Assembly: GCF_027497195.1 (NCBI RefSeq)
Contig: NZ_CP114905.1
Span: 4,971,001-5,035,000, forward strand
From: Streptomyces sp. WMMC500
GTDB taxonomy: Bacteria; Actinomycetota; Actinomycetes; Streptomycetales; Streptomycetaceae
Reading direction: 5' to 3'
DNA length: 64,000 bases
Part shown: positions 51,319 through 60,499 of the stretch, piece by piece
How the letters are laid out: every line of letters starts with the position of its first letter
How positions within the stretch are numbered: the stretch's first letter is position 1
Notes under the pieces: generated by a model
What the model saw: only the letters and a program-made list of their open reading frames with translations
The model's database searches: none
What the model was told of the DNA's origin: nothing
Position numbers and translations under genes: made by a program

Positions 51319-53613
51319 TCACCTGTCCGTCCAGCCGCCGTTCCCGCCGTCCGCCCAGCCGCCGTCCAGCGCGCCGCCGTCGAGGCTGCCCCCGTCGAGG
51401 GTGCCGCCGCCGGTGCCTCCGCCCCCGATGCCACCGCCGTTGCCGCCGTTCCCGCCGCCGTTCCCGTTATTGCCGCCGAGGAGGCCGCCCAGCGGGTCGT
51501 CCGGCCTGTCGTCCTCGTCCTCGTCGTCGTCCTCGTCCCTGTCCGGGCGGTCCGCCGCCACCGGGACCTTGTACAGCGCCGGCGACGTCGTGCCCGCCAG
51601 GGCGCCGTCCATGGCGTCGCGCCAGATGGGGCCCGGGACCGCGCCACCGAAGACGCGGGCGTGGTACGTGGGGCCGATCTGGATGTTCTCCATGGAGACG
51701 TCGTCCGTCGGGCCGCCGACCCACACCGCGCCGGCGAGGTCCGCGGTGTAGCCGACGAACCAGGCGGCCTTCCGCTCGTCCGTCGTACCGGTCTTGCCCG
51801 CGTTGTCCCGCCCGGTCAGCCCCGCCTCCTGGCCGGTGCCGTCCTCGACGACGCCCGACAGCAGGGTGTTCATCGTTCCGGCCGTCTTCTCCGACATGAC
51901 GCGCTTGCACCGCGACTTCGGCACCGGGATCCTCTTGCCCCTGGCGTCCTTGATCGACTCGATGGCGACCGGGCTGCAGTACTCGCCGCGGTTGGCGAAG
52001 GTCGCGTACGCGTTGGCCATCGCCAGCGGCGCGATGGTCTGGCCGCCGAGGGTGAGCGAGGGGGACTCCTCCAGCTCCTTGCCGTCGCCCCGGTGGACGC
52101 CCATGCTCTGCGCCAGCTCCTTGACCGGGCAGATGCCGATGTCCGAGATGAGGTCGACGAAGTAGGTGTTGATGGACTTGGCGGTGGCCTCGCGCATGCT
52201 GTACGGGCCGACCTCCTCCTCCGTCTCGTTCGCGACCTCGGAGCCCTCGGTGTTGACCCAGTCCTTGCCGTCCTCGCACGTGTCCACCGGGCTCGGGTAC
52301 GGCATCTCGTTCGGCGACGGGTACACCTTCGTGTTCGGCACACCCTGTTCCAGTGCCGCCGCCGCCGTGAAGGGCTTGAACGTGGAGCCGACCTGGAAGC
52401 CGTAGTTGGACCCGTTCATGGACTTCTCCACGGACAGGTTGATCATCAACTCGTTCTTGCCCGAGCCGTACGGCCTGGACTGCCCCATCGCGCGGATCTT
52501 GCCGGTGCCGGGCTCCACCATGGTCACCGCGGTGGCGACGGTGTCGTCCTGGTAGACGTGGCTCTGGATCGACTCGTTGGCGGACTTCTGCGCCGTCGGG
52601 TCGAGCGTGGTGCGGATGGTCAGGCCGCCGCGGTTCCAGCGCTTGAGGCGCTGTTCCGGCGTCTTGCCGAAGCGCTTGTCCTTGAGCAGCACCTCGCGCA
52701 CGTAGTCGCAGAAGAACCCGGCGCCGCTGACGGCGGTGATGCACCCGCTGCGCGGCTGGCTGACCTTGAGGCCCAGCGGCTCCTGCATGGCCTTGTCGGC
52801 CTCGGCCCGGGTGACGTGGTCATTGCTGACCATGCGCCGCAGCACGGTGTTACGGCGCTTCTCGGCCTCTTCCGGGTCGTTGACCGGGTCGTACCGGCTC
52901 GGTGACTGCACGATGCCGGCGAGCATCGCGGACTCGGCGAGGGTCAGCTTGTCGGCGGACTTGCTGAAGTAGCGCTCGGCGGCGGCCTCGATGCCGTACG
53001 CCTGCTGGCCGAAGAAGGCGATGTTCAGGTAGTTCTCCAGGATCTCGTCCTTGGTCAGCTCCTTCTCGACCTGTATCGCGTACTTCAGCTCCTGGATCTT
53101 GCGCCCGAGCGTCTGCCGGGTGGCCTCCGCGACCTTCTCCGGGTCGTCGCCCGCCTCTTCGACGAAGACGTTCTTCACGTACTGCTGGGTGAGCGTGGAG
53201 GCGCCCTCGGAGACCTCGCCGGACTGCGCGTTGGTGTTGAGTGCGCGCAGGATGCCCTGCAGGTCGACGGCCCCGTGCTCGTAGAACCGCTCGTCCTCGA
53301 TCGCGACGATCGCCTGCCGCATCACCGGCGCGATCTCGTCGAACTCGACCACCGTGCGGTTGCGCGAGTAGACGTCGGCCAGGTGGCCGCCCTCGCTGTC
53401 GAGGATGGTCGTCTTCTGGCTGAGCGGCGGGCGCTTGAGGTCGGCGGGGATGTCGTCGAACTCCGAGACCGTCCCCTTGGCCGTCAGGCCCAGCAGGCCG
53501 GCGGCGGGCAGCGCGAGGCCCGCGAGCACGGAGCCGGCGAGGACGCTGACGCCGAGGAACTTCGCGGCTTGCTGCGTGGCGGTGAGTCCGCCGCCCGGGC
53601 GCTTGTAGGCCAT
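51319..53613 (-). CDS. class A penicillin-binding protein (transglycosylase/transpeptidase)
   Basis: A protein of 764 aa from the ATG at 53613. An N-terminal membrane anchor (LGVSVLAGSVLAGLALPAAG) is followed by a GT51 transglycosylase (AIEDERFYEHGAVD, GASTLTQQYVKN, KDEILENYLNIAFFGQQAYG) and a transpeptidase domain with the serine motif GSTFKPF, the SxN motif in AKSINTYF and AGKTGTT. The C-terminus is an acidic Asp/Glu run and a Gly/Asn-rich repeat tail. It polymerises and cross-links peptidoglycan. In S. coelicolor the equivalent gene lies next to wblA, as here. Confidence 0.92.
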   Translation of the reverse strand: MAYKRPGGGLTATQQAAKFLGVSVLAGSVLAGLALPAAGLLGLTAKGTVSEFDDIPADLKRPPLSQKTTILDSEGGHLADVYSRNRTVVEFDEIAPVMRQAIVAIEDERFYEHGAVDLQGILRALNTNAQSGEVSEGASTLTQQYVKNVFVEEAGDDPEKVAEATRQTLGRKIQELKYAIQVEKELTKDEILENYLNIAFFGQQAYGIEAAAERYFSKSADKLTLAESAMLAGIVQSPSRYDPVNDPEEAEKRRNTVLRRMVSNDHVTRAEADKAMQEPLGLKVSQPRSGCITAVSGAGFFCDYVREVLLKDKRFGKTPEQRLKRWNRGGLTIRTTLDPTAQKSANESIQSHVYQDDTVATAVTMVEPGTGKIRAMGQSRPYGSGKNELMINLSVEKSMNGSNYGFQVGSTFKPFTAAAALEQGVPNTKVYPSPNEMPYPSPVDTCEDGKDWVNTEGSEVANETEEEVGPYSMREATAKSINTYFVDLISDIGICPVKELAQSMGVHRGDGKELEESPSLTLGGQTIAPLAMANAYATFANRGEYCSPVAIESIKDARGKRIPVPKSRCKRVMSEKTAGTMNTLLSGVVEDGTGQEAGLTGRDNAGKTGTTDERKAAWFVGYTADLAGAVWVGGPTDDVSMENIQIGPTYHARVFGGAVPGPIWRDAMDGALAGTTSPALYKVPVAADRPDRDEDDDEDEDDRPDDPLGGLLGGNNGNGGGNGGNGGGIGGGGTGGGTLDGGSLDGGALDGGWADGGNGGWTDR

Positions 53614-54000
53614 GGGGCCCACCCTAACTTCTGATTCCCCGGACAGCCGCCCGTCTGTTCGCCTACGCTGTTTTCGGCCATCACCACCGGCCACGGTTCA
53701 CCTCGCTCACTCGTTCACTCCTGTGGGTGATGAGGCTTGACCGAATTGACAACATGTGACGCCCGCGATTCCGAGTGCAAGCCGGCGAACTGCCCGCTTT
53801 GACCGGATCGCCCCTGGCTGGGAGGGCTCACTCCGGTGGGTGATCTGCCGCGTACGCATAGTCCGTTCGGGCCATTCAACTTTGGGCCTGACGGGGGTGT
53901 TGCGTTGGCGCACTCCTTCCGTAACGTCCTCAACTGGCAACGGTGCATATGCCCTTTGCCGCCGTGGGGGAGCCTCAATTCGGGAGAGGACGGCGCCAGC
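53614..54000. promoter_or_regulatory. long divergent region between PBP and wblA genes
   Basis: A 387-bp non-coding gap. It holds TTGACC (53737-53742) and TTGACA (53746-53751) as candidate -35 boxes, and a likely wblA ribosome binding site GGAGAGGA ten bases before ATG 54001. A long leader is expected for wblA. No tRNA or small RNA was recognised. Confidence 0.45.
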
Positions 54001-54357
54001 ATGAGCTGGGTTACCGACTGGAGCGCACAGGCAGCCTGCCGCACTGCCGATCCGGACGAACTGTTCGTGCAGGGCGCGGCACAGAACAGAGCCAAGGCGG
54101 TCTGCACCGGATGCCCGGTGCGCACCGAGTGCCTCGCCGACGCGCTCGACAACCGCGTCGAGTTCGGCGTGTGGGGCGGTATGACCGAGCGCGAGCGGCG
54201 GGCGCTGCTGCGCCGCCGGCCCACGGTCACGTCGTGGCGCAGACTGCTGGAGACGGCGCGCGAGGAGTACGAGAGCGCGGGGACGCCGCTGCACGAGGGC
54301 GCCCTGCACGAGGAGGCGCTGCGCGCCGCGGAGGAACTGCCGGTCGCCGCGGGCTGA
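54001..54357 (+). CDS. wblA: WhiB-family iron-sulfur regulator WblA
   Basis: A protein of 118 aa from the ATG at 54001. The four cluster-binding cysteines are C13, C35, C38 and C44 (AVCTGCPVRTEC), followed by the G(V/I)WGG turn in VEFGVWGGMTERERR and a basic tail LLRRRPTVTSWRRLLETA. Its sequence and neighbours (class A PBP on one side, ArsA-like ATPases on the other) match WblA, a pleiotropic regulator that represses antibiotic production and promotes sporulation in Streptomyces. Confidence 0.9.
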   Translation: MSWVTDWSAQAACRTADPDELFVQGAAQNRAKAVCTGCPVRTECLADALDNRVEFGVWGGMTERERRALLRRRPTVTSWRRLLETAREEYESAGTPLHEGALHEEALRAAEELPVAAG

Positions 54358-54538
54358 CTCCGCCGGGCTCCGGGGCCCCGGGCCCCGCCTAGAGCCGCCG
54401 TGTGCCCGTCGTAAGCCTGGCGCAACCCCCGCCCGTGAGCCTCCCTGACCCCGTTGCTTACGGGCCGACCACCGGCCGCGCGCCGTACCCCCCGGCTACG
54501 CCCCCACGCGTGCCCCTACCTCCGCGGTCGGCGTCTTC

Positions 54539-55735
54539 CTACGTGCCCGGCGTCTCCTGCGCCGTCAGCCGCCCGGCCACGTCCCGCAGCCCCGCGAGGT
54601 CGTGCACATCCCCCGGCAGCGCGGTGACCTGAGTGACCGGAACCTCCGGGTGCAGCGCCGCGAAGCGGTCCCGCGTACGGCGCTCGTGCGCCAGCACCTG
54701 CATCCGCTCCGCATGCAGCCGCAGCAGCGCCGCGGCTTCCGCGCCCGCCGCGCCCGCCGCCCCCGCGCTCTTCGCGCCGGAGCCCGCGTCGTCCACGCCC
54801 CGCTCGTCCAGCGCCTCCGCCGCCGCCAGCGCGCGCTCTGCGCTCAGTTGCGCCGCGTCGCTCTCATGCACGCGGTTGAGCACCAGTCCCGCCAGCGGCA
54901 TCCGGTCCGCTTCGAGCCGTTCGACAAAATATGCCGCCTCCCGCAGCGCGTCCCGCTCCGGGGTCGCCACCACCAGGAACGCCGTGCCCGGCGCCTGCAG
55001 CAGCCGGTACGTCGCCTCCGCGCGCGTGCGGAAGCCGCCGAAGAGCGTGTCCATCGCCGCGACGAACGTCTGCACGTCGCGCAGCAGGGACGCACCCAGC
55101 AGCTTGCCGATCGTGCCCGTCATCATCGACATCCCGACGTTGAGGAACTTCATCCCCGCCCGGCCGCCGGCCTTCGCCGGCGCGGTCAGCAGTCTGATGA
55201 AGCGCCCGTCGAGGAAGGAGCCCAGCCGCTTCGGCGCGTCCAGGAAGTCCAGCGCGGAGCGGCTCGGCGGGGTGTCCACGATGATCAGGTCCCAGGAGTC
55301 CCGGGCCCGCAACTGGCCCAGCTTCTCCATCGCCATGTACTCCTGCGTGCCGGCGAAGCCGGCCGACAGCGACTGGTAGAAGGGGTTCTCCAGGATGGCG
55401 CGGGCCCGGTCGGCGTCCGCGTGCGCCTCGACGATCTCGTCGAAGGTGCGCTTCATGTCGAGCATCATGGCGTACAGCTCGCCGGACCCCTCGATGCCCT
55501 CGACCCGCCGCGGGCTGTTGTCCAGGGCGTCGATGCCCATGGACTGCGCCAGCCGCTTCGCCGGGTCGATGGTGAGCACCACGACGCGGCGGCCGCGCTC
55601 CGCGGCCCGTACGCCGAGGGCGGCGGCCGTCGTCGTCTTGCCGACGCCGCCGGCGCCGCAGCAGACGACGATGCGGGTCTGCGGGTCGTCGAGGAGCGCG
55701 TCGGCGTCCAGCCGGGGCGCGGTGTCGAGGCTCAT
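54539..55735 (-). CDS. ArsA/GET3-like ATPase, second of pair
   Basis: A protein of 398 aa from the ATG at 55735, overlapping the previous TGA (ATGA). The deviant P-loop CCGAGGVGKTTTAAALG, the switch IVDTPPSRSALDFLDAPKRL and LTIDPAKRLAQSMG identify the ArsA/GET3 family of SIMIBI ATPases. No arsenic genes are nearby. The tandem pair beside wblA is conserved in Streptomyces; its client is unknown, perhaps a membrane-protein targeting or regulatory role. The Ala/Gly-rich insert near residue 325 is low complexity. Confidence 0.88.
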   Translation of the reverse strand: MSLDTAPRLDADALLDDPQTRIVVCCGAGGVGKTTTAAALGVRAAERGRRVVVLTIDPAKRLAQSMGIDALDNSPRRVEGIEGSGELYAMMLDMKRTFDEIVEAHADADRARAILENPFYQSLSAGFAGTQEYMAMEKLGQLRARDSWDLIIVDTPPSRSALDFLDAPKRLGSFLDGRFIRLLTAPAKAGGRAGMKFLNVGMSMMTGTIGKLLGASLLRDVQTFVAAMDTLFGGFRTRAEATYRLLQAPGTAFLVVATPERDALREAAYFVERLEADRMPLAGLVLNRVHESDAAQLSAERALAAAEALDERGVDDAGSGAKSAGAAGAAGAEAAALLRLHAERMQVLAHERRTRDRFAALHPEVPVTQVTALPGDVHDLAGLRDVAGRLTAQETPGT

Positions 55736-56715
55736 AGGGACCACTGCTTTCCCAGCTCGCCGGAGAGCCGGTAGAGGCCGGCCAGGTCCACTCCCTCGGT
55801 GAGCAGCGGCAGCTCGTACTGCGGCAGCTCCAGCCGCGCCAGCGCGGCCCGTTGCGTACGTTCCAGGGCCAGCCGCTCCGCGTGCTCACGTGCCTGCCGC
55901 AGCAGCGGCGCGACCAGCCGCTCCGCCCGGGCGCCCCGGCTCGCGCCGCCCAGTCCGGCGGCGGACAGCGCGGCGGCGAGGGCAGCCGGGTCGGTCGCGG
56001 CGCGTTCCAGCTCGGCTTCGTCCATCAGGGCCGGGCGCACCATGTTGACCACCGCGGCGCCGACCTGCAGCCCGGCCTCGCGCAGTTCGGCGACGCCGTC
56101 GACGGTCTCCTGCACGGGCATGTCCTCGAGGAGGGTGACGAGGTGCACGGCGGTGCGGGCCGAGGTCAGCACCCGCATCACGGACCGGGCGTGGTTGTGG
56201 ATGGGTCCCGCCTTGGCCAGCCCGGCGACCTCGGCGTTGACGCCCAGGAAGCGCGTGATGCGGCCGGTCGGCGGGGCGTCCATGACGACCGCGTCGTACG
56301 CGTGCCGCCCGTGCTTGTCCTGGCGGCGGGCGGCCTCGCACGCCTTGCCGGTGAGCAGGACGTCGCGCAGGCCGGGGGCGATAGTGGTGACGAAGTCGAT
56401 GGCGCCGAGGCGGCGCAGTGCGCGCCCCGCGCTGCCCATCCGGTAGAACATCTGCAGGTAGTCCAGCAGGGCCTGCTCGGCGTCGATGGCGAGCGCGTAG
56501 ACGTCGCCGCCGCCCGGCGCGGAGGCGATGCGCCGCTCTTCGTACGGCAGCGGCTCGGTCTCGAAGAGCTGGGCGATGCCCTGCCGCCCCTCCACCTCGA
56601 CGAGCAGGGTGCGCCTGCCGTCGGCGGCCAGAGCCAGCGCCAGGGCGGCGGCGACGGTCGTCTTGCCGGTCCCGCCCTTGCCGGTCACCACGTGCAGCCT
56701 TTGGAGCCCGCTCAT
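55732..56715 (-). CDS. ArsA/GET3-like ATPase, first of pair
   Basis: A protein of 327 aa from the ATG at 56715. P-loop VTGKGGTGKTTVAAALAL (the intradimer Lys is present), then LLVEVEGRQGIAQLF and VVMDAPPTGRITRFLGVN as switch regions. It is translationally coupled to the second ATPase, suggesting a heterodimer such as bacterial ArsA-like pairs. Confidence 0.88.
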   Translation of the reverse strand: MSGLQRLHVVTGKGGTGKTTVAAALALALAADGRRTLLVEVEGRQGIAQLFETEPLPYEERRIASAPGGGDVYALAIDAEQALLDYLQMFYRMGSAGRALRRLGAIDFVTTIAPGLRDVLLTGKACEAARRQDKHGRHAYDAVVMDAPPTGRITRFLGVNAEVAGLAKAGPIHNHARSVMRVLTSARTAVHLVTLLEDMPVQETVDGVAELREAGLQVGAAVVNMVRPALMDEAELERAATDPAALAAALSAAGLGGASRGARAERLVAPLLRQAREHAERLALERTQRAALARLELPQYELPLLTEGVDLAGLYRLSGELGKQWSL

Positions 56716-56811
56716 GTCCGCGAGCCTAATTCCTCGGACCGCGACTCAGCAGACCGCCTCCGCCCGACGGCCCCGAGCGGCCGCCGCCGGCGGCGGGCTA
56801 GAGTCTGGCCC

Positions 56812-56967
56812 ATGACGAAGTGGGAATACGCGACCGTGCCGCTGCTCGTACACGCCACCAAGCAGATCCTGGACCAGTGGGGCGAGGACGGCTGGGAGCT
56901 GGTCCAGGTCGTGCCGGGGCCGAACCCCGAGCAGCTCGTGGCGTACCTGAAGCGGGAAAAGGGCTGA
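56812..56967 (+). CDS. DUF4177 small protein
   Basis: A protein of 51 aa from ATG 56812: MTKWEYATVPLLVHATKQIL then GEDGWELVQVVPGPNPEQLV. The WEY...GWELV pattern is the DUF4177 signature. Its ATG-TGA overlap with the RidA gene (TGATG at 56965-56969) shows co-translation. Function unknown. Confidence 0.85.
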   Translation: MTKWEYATVPLLVHATKQILDQWGEDGWELVQVVPGPNPEQLVAYLKREKG

Positions 56968-57434
56968 TGGCCGGGCGGGTCGAGGCGAAGCTCGCGGAGC
57001 TGGGGCTCAGCCTGCCCGAGGTCGTGCCGCCGCTGGCGTCGTACGTGCCGGCGGTGCGCAGCGGGCCGTACGTGTTCACCGCGGGGCAGCTCCCGATGGT
57101 CGACGGCGCGCTGCCGCTGACCGGGAAGGTCGGGGCGGAGGTCACGCCGGAGGAGGCCAAGGAGCTGGCGGCGCGCTGTGCGCTGAACGGGCTGGCGGCG
57201 ATCAAGTCGGTCGCCGGGGACCTCGACCGGGTCGTACGGGTGGTGAAGGTCGGCGGCTTCGTCGCCTCGGCGCCGGACTTCACGGGGCAGCCGGGTGTCG
57301 TCAACGGGGCGAGCGAGCTGCTGGGCCGGGTGCTGGGCGAGGCCGGGGTGCACGCGCGGAGTGCGGTGGGGGTCGCGGTGCTGCCGCTGGACGCGCCGGT
57401 GGAGATCGAGTTCCAGGCGGAGCTGGGCGAGTAG
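56967..57434 (+). CDS. RidA/YjgF-family protein
   Basis: A protein of 155 aa overlapping the DUF4177 stop by one base. Rid-fold markers are GPYVFTAGQLPMVDG, VGAEVTPEEAKELAARCALN and the end HARSAVGVAVLPLDAPVEIE; the Arg expected to bind the imine/enamine carboxylate is present in HARS. Family members deaminate reactive 2-aminoacrylate-type intermediates. The substrate is not defined for this subfamily. Confidence 0.88.
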   Translation: MAGRVEAKLAELGLSLPEVVPPLASYVPAVRSGPYVFTAGQLPMVDGALPLTGKVGAEVTPEEAKELAARCALNGLAAIKSVAGDLDRVVRVVKVGGFVASAPDFTGQPGVVNGASELLGRVLGEAGVHARSAVGVAVLPLDAPVEIEFQAELGE

Positions 57435-57577
57435 GCGGAGTGCGGCTGCTCCCGGGCGGGCGGGCGAAGCCGGGCGCGGGCGTCGGCGTGGTCGGAGTTG
57501 TCCACATGCCGCGGGTTGTCCACAGGCTGCGGATCGCCCACTCGAACATGGCGTCGGCAGCCCGTAGGCTCCCGGTC

Positions 57578-58468
57578 ATGTCCGAAATGAACGCCGCGAA
57601 CGCAGCGACCGGGGAGAACGTCCGGTGGGTTCCGCCCGCCGAGCGCATCCGCGCGCTCGCCCGCGGCGAGCTGACGCCGGTCACGCCGCGCCGCGCGGCG
57701 ACGGTGCTGCTGCTGCGCGGCACGGCGCCCGACGGCCCGTGGGTGTACATGCTGCGGCGCAAGACCTCCATGCCCTTCGCCGCCGGTGCGTACGCCTATC
57801 CGGGCGGCGGCGTCGACCCGCGGGACGAGCGCCCGCTCGACCGGGCGGCCTGGGCGGGGCCGTCTCCGGCGCAGTGGGCGGCGCGGCTGGAGGTGGCGGA
57901 GCCCGTGGCGCAGGCGGTGGTGTGCGCCGCCGTGCGGGAGACGTTCGAGGAGGCCGGTGTGCTGCTGGCCGGGGTCTCGGCGACGGAGGTCATCGCGGAC
58001 ACCACGGGGGCGGACTGGGAGGCGGACCGCGCGGCGCTGGTCGCCCGCGAGCTGGGCTTCGCCGACTTCCTGGCGCGCCGGGGGCTGGTCGTACGGACCG
58101 ATCTGCTCGGCGCCTGGGCGCGCTGGATAACCCCCGAGTTCGAGACCCGGCGGTACGACACGTGGTTCTTCGTCGCCGCGCTCCCCGAGGGCCAGCGCAC
58201 GCGGAACGCCTCGACGGAGGCCGACCGTGCGGAGTGGGTCAGGCCCGCGGAGGCCGCCGCGGGGTACGAGCGGGGCGAGCTGGCGATGCTGCCGCCGACG
58301 ATCGTGATGCTGCGCGGGCTGCGGGAGTACGGATCGTCGGCCGAGGCGCTGGGCGCGGCGGGGGAGCGGGATCTGTCGGCGGTGCTGGTGAAGGCCAGGA
58401 TGGAGGGGGACGAGGTCGTGCTGAGCGCTCCGGGGCACGAAGAGTTCACGCGGAGGCTGCCGTCATGA
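57578..58468 (+). CDS. NUDIX hydrolase family protein
   Basis: A protein of 296 aa from the ATG at 57578. The NUDIX box is recognisable as AYAYPGGGVDPRDE, then a 50-residue insertion and AAVRETFEEAGVLL; the metal-binding RETFEEAG helix is intact while the GX5E part is split by the insertion. This is the long actinobacterial form near the crp locus. It probably hydrolyses nucleoside-diphosphate-linked compounds. It overlaps the following mini-ORF. Confidence 0.85.
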   Translation: MSEMNAANAATGENVRWVPPAERIRALARGELTPVTPRRAATVLLLRGTAPDGPWVYMLRRKTSMPFAAGAYAYPGGGVDPRDERPLDRAAWAGPSPAQWAARLEVAEPVAQAVVCAAVRETFEEAGVLLAGVSATEVIADTTGADWEADRAALVARELGFADFLARRGLVVRTDLLGAWARWITPEFETRRYDTWFFVAALPEGQRTRNASTEADRAEWVRPAEAAAGYERGELAMLPPTIVMLRGLREYGSSAEALGAAGERDLSAVLVKARMEGDEVVLSAPGHEEFTRRLPS

Positions 58469-58545
58469 GGGCGGCGATGCCCGTGAGTCCTGTGATTCCG
58501 GTGAGTCCTGTGATTCCGGCGGAGACGGCGGGGGTGGTCGTATGA
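58465..58545 (+). CDS. 26-codon mini-ORF coupling NUDIX and metallo-beta-lactamase genes
   Basis: The ATG at 58465 overlaps the NUDIX stop (ATGA), and its TGA at 58543 overlaps the next ATG (ATGA). The peptide is Pro/Val-rich, with PVSPVI repeated. It includes an 18-bp direct repeat (58483-58500, 58501-58518). It may only serve to carry ribosomes between the genes. Confidence 0.4.
   Translation: MRAAMPVSPVIPVSPVIPAETAGVVV
58483..58518 (+). repeat. 18-bp tandem duplication
   Basis: GTGAGTCCTGTGATTCCG occurs twice without a gap. Each unit is six codons, so the mini-ORF frame is kept. Confidence 0.9.
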
Positions 58546-59375
58546 CGGACGCGGCGGCGTTGCCCGGGCAGCCGCGCGGCGGCGTGCTCGGCGGACCGGC
58601 CACCGCCCGGGCGACGTGCGTGCTGGCGCCCAACGCCTCTCCCATGACGCTCGACGGTACGAACACGTGGATCGTCGCCGAGCCGGACGCGGAACGCGCC
58701 GTGGTGATCGACCCCGGGCCGCTGGACGAGGGCCATCTGGCGGCGGTCGTGGCCACCGCGGAACGGGCCGGCCTGCGGGTGGCGCTCACGCTGCTCACCC
58801 ACGGGCACGCGGACCACGCCGAGGGCGCGGCCCGCTTCGCGGAGCTGACGGGGACGAAGGTGCGGGCGCTGGACCCGGCGCTGCGCCTCGGCGGCGAGGG
58901 GCTGGCCGCGGGGGACGTGATATCCGTCGGCGGGCTGGAGCTGCGGGTCGTACCCACGCCGGGACACACGGCGGACTCGCTCTGCTTCCACCTGCCGGCC
59001 GACGCCGCCGTGCTCACCGGTGACACGGTCCTCGGCCGCGGCACGACGATGGTCGCCCACCCGGACGGCCGGCTGGGCGACTATCTCGACTCGCTGCGGC
59101 GTCTGCGGTCGCTGACGGTGGACGACGGCGTCGCGACGGTGCTGCCGGGCCACGGGCCGGTGCTGGAGGACGCGCAGGGCGCGGTGGAGTACTACCTGGC
59201 CCACCGCGCGACGCGGCTGGCGCAGGTCGAGACGGCCGTCGAGAACGGGTACCGCACTCCGGCGGACGTGGTGGCGTATGTGTACGCGGACGTGGACCGC
59301 TCGCTGTGGCCGGCGGCGGAGCTGTCGGTGCGCGCCCAGCTCGCCTACCTGGAGGAGCACGGCCTGATCAGGTAG
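58542..59375 (+). CDS. MBL-fold metallo-hydrolase
   Basis: A protein of 277 aa from ATG 58542. The zinc-binding motif is LTHGHADHAEGA, further ligands lie in VVPTPGHTADSLCF, LTGDTVLG and LPGHGPVLEDA. It resembles the LACTB2/hydroxyacylglutathione-hydrolase-like group (thioester or nuclease). In Streptomyces it is regularly found between NUDIX and crp genes. Confidence 0.9.
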   Translation: MTDAAALPGQPRGGVLGGPATARATCVLAPNASPMTLDGTNTWIVAEPDAERAVVIDPGPLDEGHLAAVVATAERAGLRVALTLLTHGHADHAEGAARFAELTGTKVRALDPALRLGGEGLAAGDVISVGGLELRVVPTPGHTADSLCFHLPADAAVLTGDTVLGRGTTMVAHPDGRLGDYLDSLRRLRSLTVDDGVATVLPGHGPVLEDAQGAVEYYLAHRATRLAQVETAVENGYRTPADVVAYVYADVDRSLWPAAELSVRAQLAYLEEHGLIR

Positions 59376-59402
59376 CCGGGGCCGCCCGGCGGCGGCCCGG
59401 TG

Positions 59403-60077
59403 TCAGCGCGAGCGCTTGGCGAGCCGCTCCACGTCGAGCAGGATCACGGCCCGCGCCTCCAGGCGCAGCCAGCCGCGGCTGGCGAAGTCCGCGAGCGCCT
59501 TGTTGACCGTCTCCCGGGAGGCGCCGACGAGCTGGGCCAGCTCCTCCTGCGTCAGATCGTGCACCACGTGGATGCCCTCGTCCCCGGGGACGCCGAAGCG
59601 CCGCGAGAGGTCCAGCAGGGCGCGGGCGACGCGGCCCGGGACGTCGGAGAAGACCAGGTCGGACATCTGGTCGTTGGTGCGCCGCAGCCGGCGGGCGACC
59701 GCCCGCAGCAGCGCGGAGGCGACCTCGGGACGGGCGTTCAGCCAGGGCTGGAGGTCGCCGTGGCCGAGGCCCAGCAGCTTGACCTCGGTCAGCGCGGTGG
59801 CGGTGGCCGTGCGGGGGCCCGGGTCGAACAGGGACAGCTCCCCGATCAGCTCGCCGGGGCCGAGCACGGCCAGCATGTTCTCGCGCCCGTCGGGGGAGGT
59901 GCGGTGGAGCTTGACCTTGCCCTCGGTGACGACGTACAGCCGGTCGCCGGGCTCGCCCTCGTGGAAGAGCGCGTCACCGCGCGACAGCGTCGCCTCGGTC
60001 ATGGAGGCACGCAGCTCCGCGGCCTGCTCGTCGTCGAGCGCGGCGAAGAGCGGCGCGCGCCGCAGAACGTCGTCCAC
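59403..60077 (-). CDS. crp: Crp-family global regulator
   Basis: A protein of 224 aa from the GTG at 60077, chosen because AAGGAG precedes it and the length equals that of S. coelicolor Crp. The cyclic-nucleotide-binding domain includes LFHEGEPGDRLYVVTEGKVK and LGPGELIGELSLFDPGPRTA (phosphate-binding cassette), and the DNA-binding domain LTQEELAQLVGASRETVNKA. Crp controls germination and antibiotic biosynthesis in Streptomyces. It is convergent with the MBL gene. Confidence 0.93.
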   Translation of the reverse strand: MDDVLRRAPLFAALDDEQAAELRASMTEATLSRGDALFHEGEPGDRLYVVTEGKVKLHRTSPDGRENMLAVLGPGELIGELSLFDPGPRTATATALTEVKLLGLGHGDLQPWLNARPEVASALLRAVARRLRRTNDQMSDLVFSDVPGRVARALLDLSRRFGVPGDEGIHVVHDLTQEELAQLVGASRETVNKALADFASRGWLRLEARAVILLDVERLAKRSR

Positions 60078-60499
60078 GAGTTCTCTCCTTGTCGGGGTGC
60101 CCGGGCGACCGCGGGCCGTTGCTCGGTCGGCCCGTTCGCTTTCCATGATGCCGGACAGTAAAACAGTGCGATCAGTCACAAGTTTGACGTACCGCAGGGT
60201 GAACCGTACGCCAGGGGTCCGATTGGCGGCACTTTTCCCGTGCTCAGCGGTGGGCGCCCGGGGGTCGCGCGGGGGCGCGCGGTTGCGCGTGGAGGCCTGG
60301 GCGGGGGCTCAACGAGCCGGTCGGGGCGCCGTCGTGCGCGACGCGTGGGTTGACCCGTACGGCCCCATTCCGCTCTCAGCGAACGCACCTCCCGCAACCC
60401 GATAAACCGGACATCACACCGCCGTGACAGTGCGCTGTGCGCACCGTGCCAGCGGCTCCCGGCACGCTCCTTCCCGCAGACCGAGAAGGAGACACCCGC
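60078..60499. other. 422-bp intergenic region between crp and ABC exporter
   Basis: It should hold the divergent promoters of crp (AT-richer at 60155-60195) and the ABC operon. AAGGAGA at 60486-60492 is the ribosome binding site of the ABC gene. Nothing else was recognised. Confidence 0.5.

Noticed and set aside
54371..54390. CGGGGCCCC-type palindrome after wblA as a terminator
   Set aside because: Arms overlap and leave no usable loop, so a stable hairpin is doubtful.
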